64,000 nucleotides of DNA from Motacilla alba alba (taxonomy: Eukaryota; Chordata; Aves; Passeriformes; Motacillidae): NCBI RefSeq assembly GCF_015832195.1, contig NC_052046.1:20700161-20764160 (forward strand), read 5' to 3'. Below are positions 57,665-64,000 of this stretch, piece by piece. The notes under the pieces are model-generated. The model was not told the origin of the DNA, did no database searches, and saw nothing but the letters and a program-made list of their open reading frames with translations. Position 1 is the first letter of the stretch; the number at the start of each line of letters is the position of its first letter. A program made the position numbers and the translations under genes.

Positions 57665-60600
57665 CTTAAAGAAGGAAATAAGAAATCAAAAGCTTAAAAG
57701 AGACAACATGGAACTACTATCACAAATCTTAAATTTAAAAAACTTTAAAATTCCCTGTGAAGAAATCCACAGAAGAAATCCACTAGAAGCTAACACATAA
57801 AACAGACCACGAGCCAGCTCTTGTCTGCTGATTTAGTATGAGCTGAGTAGGTGCCTATAAACAATACAGTGAGAAAAAAATAAAACTACCATCGTCCTAT
57901 TTGTGGAGAACTTTCACTCTTTTTTTGGTAGATGTACTTAAAAAAGAAAGAGATAGTCTCAGAATATTACAAATAATCTCTTCACAGAGATGTTCTGAAA
58001 TGACATGATTCATATCCATTAAAAATTACACCAAGCCAAAATGGCCTTGCTCTAATAGCAAGTCCAATATCCCTCTGTGATGCCACACTGCTGGATGCTT
58101 ATAGCCAAATACTTCATCGAAAACAAACATCATGAAGGATAAATTTTAGAACACACATTCAAAGAAATAATTTTTATTTTACATCCAGATACAATCCCAA
58201 AACTGAGCTAGTTAACAGAAATCAAATTATTTATATTAATTTAATTTTCACTGTCTACAAAGCATTTATTCCATAAAAACTGTTGCCATAAATCTACCAA
58301 AAAAGAGTTATTGCAGACTGTACACTAGACCTCATTCTCCATAACAAATGATTTTTTTTTTTCCTTTCTGCAGTGCAGAATAGTAGATATTCTATCCTCA
58401 TAACTTTCACATTTGTGAACTCAGCCTCTTCCAAACAGGAAGTGGTTTATGGAAGAAAGGGGAGATTTCAGACCAACTATGAAATGTCCTGAACCTTCAG
58501 CAATTAAAACTGAACTTCAGCAGAAAATCCAGGTTTTGGATCTTTTCAGATAATGAAATATTAGGGAATAAGCCCTGACAGACTTCTACACCAATGTTCA
58601 CTAAATAAAAAATTCTGATACCCATATGTAGAAAATTCTGAATGTACAAACTTTCTACACAGGGAAGAGCTACTCATCAGACAGAAGCATGGAAGCAGGA
58701 AATTCTGCATTCATATCTTGACTTGATAAATCACAAATTTCTACCACACCTTTTATCTGTGAAACAAGTACTACATCAATCTTTTTTAAGACCTCTATGA
58801 TCAGTCATAAGATCACTTGCTCCATATCTGCTCTAAAAATCTTAAAGCTGTTTTCAAAGATCAGAGCTTGTCTTTGTACTCTTGGCCAAAACTCTTGTCC
58901 TGCTACTGTTTTGTACATAAAATGCCTACCGTTCTTTACTTCTGAAACAACAATATAAAACTTACAAAATAAAAAATCCTATATAATACACCAGAAACAA
59001 GTGTTTTCCAAATAGAACTCTATTATAAATGGTGAAAATATATGTATGAACAGACTGCAGCTTTCAATTACTCGTTCCTTAAATTGTGAATGCAAAATGA
59101 AGTGTTTCTCTTCAGTGGTATTTTTTGTTACAAACTCAATTATTAACTCAGAAAGCAACATCAGGGTCTGAATTCACCTGGAAGATGCCAGTATCAAATT
59201 CCTCTTACAATGCTTTCTTGTAACTTGAAGTCGAAGATTTTACTAGAAAAAATAATTTACTGGTACACTGCTGCTTAAACAGTATTGAAAATATAAAACA
59301 AATTGTAACTGGGCTTGCCAGATGTTCAGAGAGAACCTTGACAGTTTGGACTGCATCCAGTCTGCATGTCAGACATCTGGGTTCAAGTGAATCCTGAGCC
59401 ATTGTAAGCTCTGGTATTATGTTCCCACAGGAAGAGAGTCCTGCAGAGTGGTTCTGGCCAGCACCATCAGGCTGTCTGCCTCATGCCAAGTCTGAGAAGA
59501 CAGAGATACCATCCAATCAGTGGCACTGTCTCTGAGACACAGTGGGTCCTAACTTAAATTCCTCCAGAGCATACATCCTTCCTGTCTGTACTCAAGTCCA
59601 GCCATGCTTGCAAGTCTAAGCATAAATGAGATAATTATATCAGATGCTGAAACTGATAATTATAAGTGGAAAGACTATCTCAGCAGAACTAAGTCAATTC
59701 AAATAGCATAAACTCTTAATTGCAGCACTAATTCTCTATACAAATTGCATATTTGTTTCTGCAAATAATTAAGGACTATCTGCAAACAATGGTCACAGTT
59801 CCTTCAGGTACAAGCAGTGAAAACAGTAAAGACAGCATCACCACTTCTTCCAATGCCTAGCTGATAATCTGATCTCATTTGCCCAAATGCTATGGTGCTT
59901 AAGAAAAGATATTTTAATAATGCTCAGTTAAGGAACTAGAAATAAGATCTACAAGCAGGAAGTGAAAACATGTGTGGTCAGTTGCTGCAGTCAGATGAGT
60001 GATTCAATTAGCACTGGAAACACAGCGACCCTCCCCATATGCCCTTCACATAAGCCTGGCACAGGTAGACCATTTTTAGCCTAACAGTATTTTTGCTTGC
60101 AAACAAAATTGTTCTTCCACTGCTAAATTAATGCAACTAGTCTTGATGAATCACAGTGATTCAACAGTGAAATGACTGATTTTTAAGAGGCACTCTAAAT
60201 ACTGCAACTAAAAAGTACCTTGGTGATGGCCAGCATATATATTTTAAGTTTCAAAATTCATTTGGTTAGAGATACTGGTATTGTTTGTTTATTCAGCAAT
60301 GTCTGATTAATACATAGTGGGAAGCATACTATTATATCCAAACCAATATTCTAAATACCAGCTTTGATTTATACTCCACTATCTGAGGAAAACAAAACTT
60401 CATTTGAAAAAAGGAGTTTGAAATAATGCCCATTTAAAGCATTAAAATGAATTAATTTTAATTTTTGTTTTAAGTGCTGCTATTGTATTTTAACAGTTCA
60501 TAAATTAAACTTCCACTCCAAAGCATGAGAAATATCATTAAGATATAAGAATGATCAGAAAAGGTTTTGACATAATACCATGGATATAAGAAACAAGCTG

Positions 60601-63600
60601 AATGCACCAAGTATGTTACTACAAGGAACATTCCCAAGATTATTATCTAAAACAGATTGTTTGAGGTCCTGTGTTATCCAATCCCACTACAGACTGCCAA
60701 CTCATGCTAACATATACAAGGTCTGGTTCCAGCAGTTTGACATGCTCAGACAAATCTGTGAATCCACAAGGAGTTCCCCTGAATTTGTGAAAAAAAATCT
60801 TTTTCTGTCAGGCTGTCCAGCCAGGGCAGTAACCTCCTTCAGATGGGGCACATCCATCAGTTGCAAAAACAAACTGAATTTTGGGGGGCAAGTAAGCACC
60901 TGCCTTTTCCACATAGCACTATAGTTTCACAATTTTTCCACACCTTGAATCTCTTTAGGCTTTATGTTCATCCATTTTTAATATAAAGTACTAGTAATGG
61001 TAACTTCTGAAAACGAGTCAGTGTTGTTCAGTATGTCAACAGCTGGCTATACACTATGATTTTATGACTGAGGAAAAAGATTGCATTAATTCACTGTGCT
61101 CTCAGAAGAAAAGATGAAAAAAATAATTATCTGGCCTGAGACAGCACATCATGGAATCTAACAAAAACTTAAAATCTTAAAACTAGGATAGGGAAAACTT
61201 GTATATAATTTTCTGAAAACTGATGTACTGGAAAAACATATGAGTATCAAAGACAGCCCTAAAGACCCTGATACAGAATTATTTCACATACAGTCAAAAA
61301 TACCATAGTATATGTAAATTATGATCTATAAAAGTAGATGTATTCTTTAGAGTAAAAATGGCTTTCAAATGAACTTTTAAGAAAAATATTAGTAATTTAT
61401 AAATATATGTATTAAGGAATACATGAAGCAAACATTAAATCTTCCAGTAAAATAATTCCCCACTGAAAAAGTAAGCTCATGTTCTTAAGCCACAGTCACC
61501 TACCTGTGCCTTCTTTATCATTTCTGTTTGGATGGAGATAACTGTGCTGTCCAGCACAAACATTATGCAATGCATGAACTTCACATATATGAAAATACTG
61601 CATGTTTTACATTAACCATTTACTTAGGATCACAGTAGCCCCAAAATAGTTCCTACTACAGACCTTGTCAGCCCAAAATTACAAAATTTTCTACCATGCA
61701 AAACTTGTTTGAGCACTCAGTTAAGAGCTTTGACACCTGGCGGAGGACAAAGATGAGTCAAAATGCAAAAAGTTTGAGTTTTGCTTGATTCCATTACTGA
61801 AGGCTCCAGAACTTCTCTGAGATTTGCTCCTCCCAGAGTCAGTCAAACTCTATTACCCCGAGATGAAGTTCCTCTCTCTTCAGCTATTCTACCACCATTT
61901 CTTTTCCTCTTTCCTTCGGTATGAAACAGTCAGCTTAGAAAATGCCTTAGAGTCTGGCTGCCTTGTACCAAACATCCGAAGTCCCTAAAATGCGGCTCAT
62001 TTGTAGGCTCTTTTCATGATACACCCAAACTGCAATCCACCACAAGTGTAGCATCCACTATAGTAAACATGAGTTTGGAACCCAGCAAGCTTGTTGACAA
62101 GAACTTCAACTTCCTCACATGAATGCTCACTGGATTATAGAGCTTTACTCACAACTTTAGACAACTTATAGCATAATCAGGGCCCAGGAGATGGAAGCTG
62201 CTGGACTGAAACCTCAGTAAGTAGCAGCCTGTAATTCTAGGGACTTGGTAATGAGAAATATAGAGAGGCTGAAACAAGGAAGGATGATATGAAAATCAAC
62301 TGACTCACTTTTTATTATAATGAAACTGAAAGCCCTCTTCACATTTATCTCAAATATAAGACTTCTTCAAAGACATACAACATATGTCATTTAAATCATG
62401 TTCTCACATAACCACTCTTGAATAACTAGTAAGAATAATTCAAGACATTCAGTAAGGGGAAGAAATTTGAGCTACTTGCCAACAGTGAAACCTAACAGGA
62501 CAACCGGTGTAAATATATTCTATACATTTTGTTTGAGAGCAACATTCACTGTTAAATATTACCTACTACCTGCTTAAGAGGTAAAGAGTTAAACTTACAA
62601 TGACTGGCCTTAATACAGATGTTAATCAAGGACTATTAGGCTGTGATTGGCAGTCATTCACTGACCAACAATCAAACTGGAAAATACAACAGCTGCCTTA
62701 AGTAGAATGCATTCTGAGCTATTGCTAACTCTAAAACAAGTAATATTGTCTTCAATATTCACTGCCAATTGCTTTACTATGCACGTTCTAAACAGCAGCT
62801 GTATAACAAAACATTCATTAGTAGGAATCATCATTTTAAAATAACTCTCTGATGCATTTATCTGAATGGAGTGGTAACTCCCATACACTGTGCTCTGGAA
62901 GGCACTGCCAACACGGAAGAGTTTCCATACAGTAGAGGATGGTACCAAATCAAGACTACTGCTGTACCCTCTGCAGTATTCAAGGCCCTGAGATAGAGCC
63001 ACATGTCACCCTACTGATGTTTCTGGAGCAACACAGAAGCCTCACATGCTTGTGACCAAATCTTCCTAAGAGATGCAGAGCACTCCTGATAAGTAAAGTC
63101 CGAAGTAAAGAGGCATGACCATGAAGAATTTGGAAACTTTAAGACTAGATTAAGGCTGCCTTAACACCTGAAAGACACACATAAGGACTGACAACAACCA
63201 CAGCCACTGATGATGATGATTTAACTGGGAAACACTCTGCACAGAAGTTAACTTACAAAAACAAAGTTAACATACTGACACCTGGAACAACAAGGAGCCT
63301 CACTCCAGCAAAATGGACAGCCTGAAGGCAAAGGGAAAACATGCAAAATGTCACCTTAGGGTGTTGGGCACAGAAGGGGAAAAAAACAAGATTCTGCTTC
63401 CTCATGACATCTCCCATACTTTATAGAAGAAAAGAAGTCCCATAAGGAGCAACAGATGGGGAAAGACGACAGGAAAATACATGCTATTTTGTGCTTCATC
63501 CCACCTTTATTTTCCTAACATGAAAGAAAAACAAGAGTCAGCTATGGCAAGAGCAGGAGCTCTTGGCTCACTCCCTGAGCCAAGGGCAAAGAGGAACTGC

Positions 63601-64000
63601 ACTGGGATCACCATGGCACTTACTGCAGTCTCCAAGGGGACCAACTAGCCTGTGTATCAATTAGCATGCAGCAATTAGCTTGCAGCCTCTTTTAAAGAAA
63701 TGAGTCCTGAAAGAAGAGACTTTGTCTCCATTATATTTTTAGCTGAAAAGAAGTCAAGCAAAGATGGAGTATACTAGTTTTGAAGCCTGAATATGACCAG
63801 AACTGTGACCAGAAAAAAACCAGAACGCTATTACATGGAAACTGCAATCAAACAGAAAATTGTATTAAATTCAGACCTATCTGCTATAAGTCTACATGAA
63901 CCAAACTGTAATACCACGCTCAATGGAACATCATTTTAACTCCATTTCTTTGAAAGTGTTCACTTAGCTCTGGAAATCGCCATTAAATATTTTTCTTCAA
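57665..64000 (-). other. ADAMTS6: ADAMTS6 intron, 5' part out of window
   Basis: This intron sequence is upstream of the first visible exon. I looked for the exon that should end just before HGVIA (a Cys-Val-Gly-Leu type end followed by a GT donor) and for the signal-peptide exon on the minus strand, and found neither. A few open frames of about 114 codons (60580-60924 plus, 62658-63002 minus) show no family resemblance. No CR1 or LTR is recognised here. There is a T run near 58350. Confidence 0.8.

Noticed and set aside
60580..60924. Plus-strand open frame of 114 codons
   Set aside because: No recognised domain, and no promoter or splice context; length is within chance for 64 kb on six frames.
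62658..63002. Minus-strand open frame of 114 codons in the 5' intron
   Set aside because: I tested it as a possible N-terminal ADAMTS6 exon. It lacks the signal peptide, prodomain motifs and suitable splice junctions, and its composition looks random.

Overview
This window looks like vertebrate, specifically avian, nuclear DNA. It is AT-rich and almost wholly intronic. It carries many CR1 non-LTR retrotransposon fragments and an LTR-like dispersed repeat that I recognise from bird genomes. It also has one 1,000-base assembly gap. No bacterial or viral gene organisation, CRISPR array or complete rRNA/tRNA gene is visible. I cannot name the species.

The only host gene I can support is ADAMTS6, a secreted zinc metalloprotease with thrombospondin repeats. 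It lies on the minus strand, so transcription runs from high to low coordinates. Five consecutive coding exons are present: 57664-57496, 52358-52141, 51638-51555, 51058-50913 and a 44-base exon at 12592-12549. All have GT/AG junctions and compatible phases (0 to 1, 1 to 0, 0 to 0, 0 to 2, 2 to 1). Together they make 661 coding bases, or 220 codons plus one base. They cover the C-terminal part of the prodomain with its cysteine-switch-like Cys, the furin-type site RQKR, and the first part of the catalytic domain. The signal peptide and N-terminal prodomain must lie beyond position 64000. The zinc-binding HExxH exon and all later domains must lie below position 1 or, less likely, in the gap.

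Layout: 1-12548 is the start of an incomplete intron, with an LTR-like repeat at 4383-5436, a CR1 at 7415-8290 and the gap at 8358-9357. The 38.3-kb intron at 12593-50912 holds most of the repeats. These are an old CR1 at 20340-21010, a CR1 at 24060-25010, two CR1s in opposite orientations at 31440-33320, and a cluster of three same-strand CR1s at 36790-40445. It also has a plus-strand stretch at 44570-46045 with unusually few stop codons and no recognised identity. Positions 50913-57664 hold four exons split by introns of 496, 502 and 5,137 bases. Positions 57665-64000 are intron with nothing recognised.

I found no new multi-gene system. The most informative points are the isolated 44-base exon, the CR1 cluster and inverted CR1 pairs in its long upstream intron, and the unexplained coding-like stretch near 45 kb.
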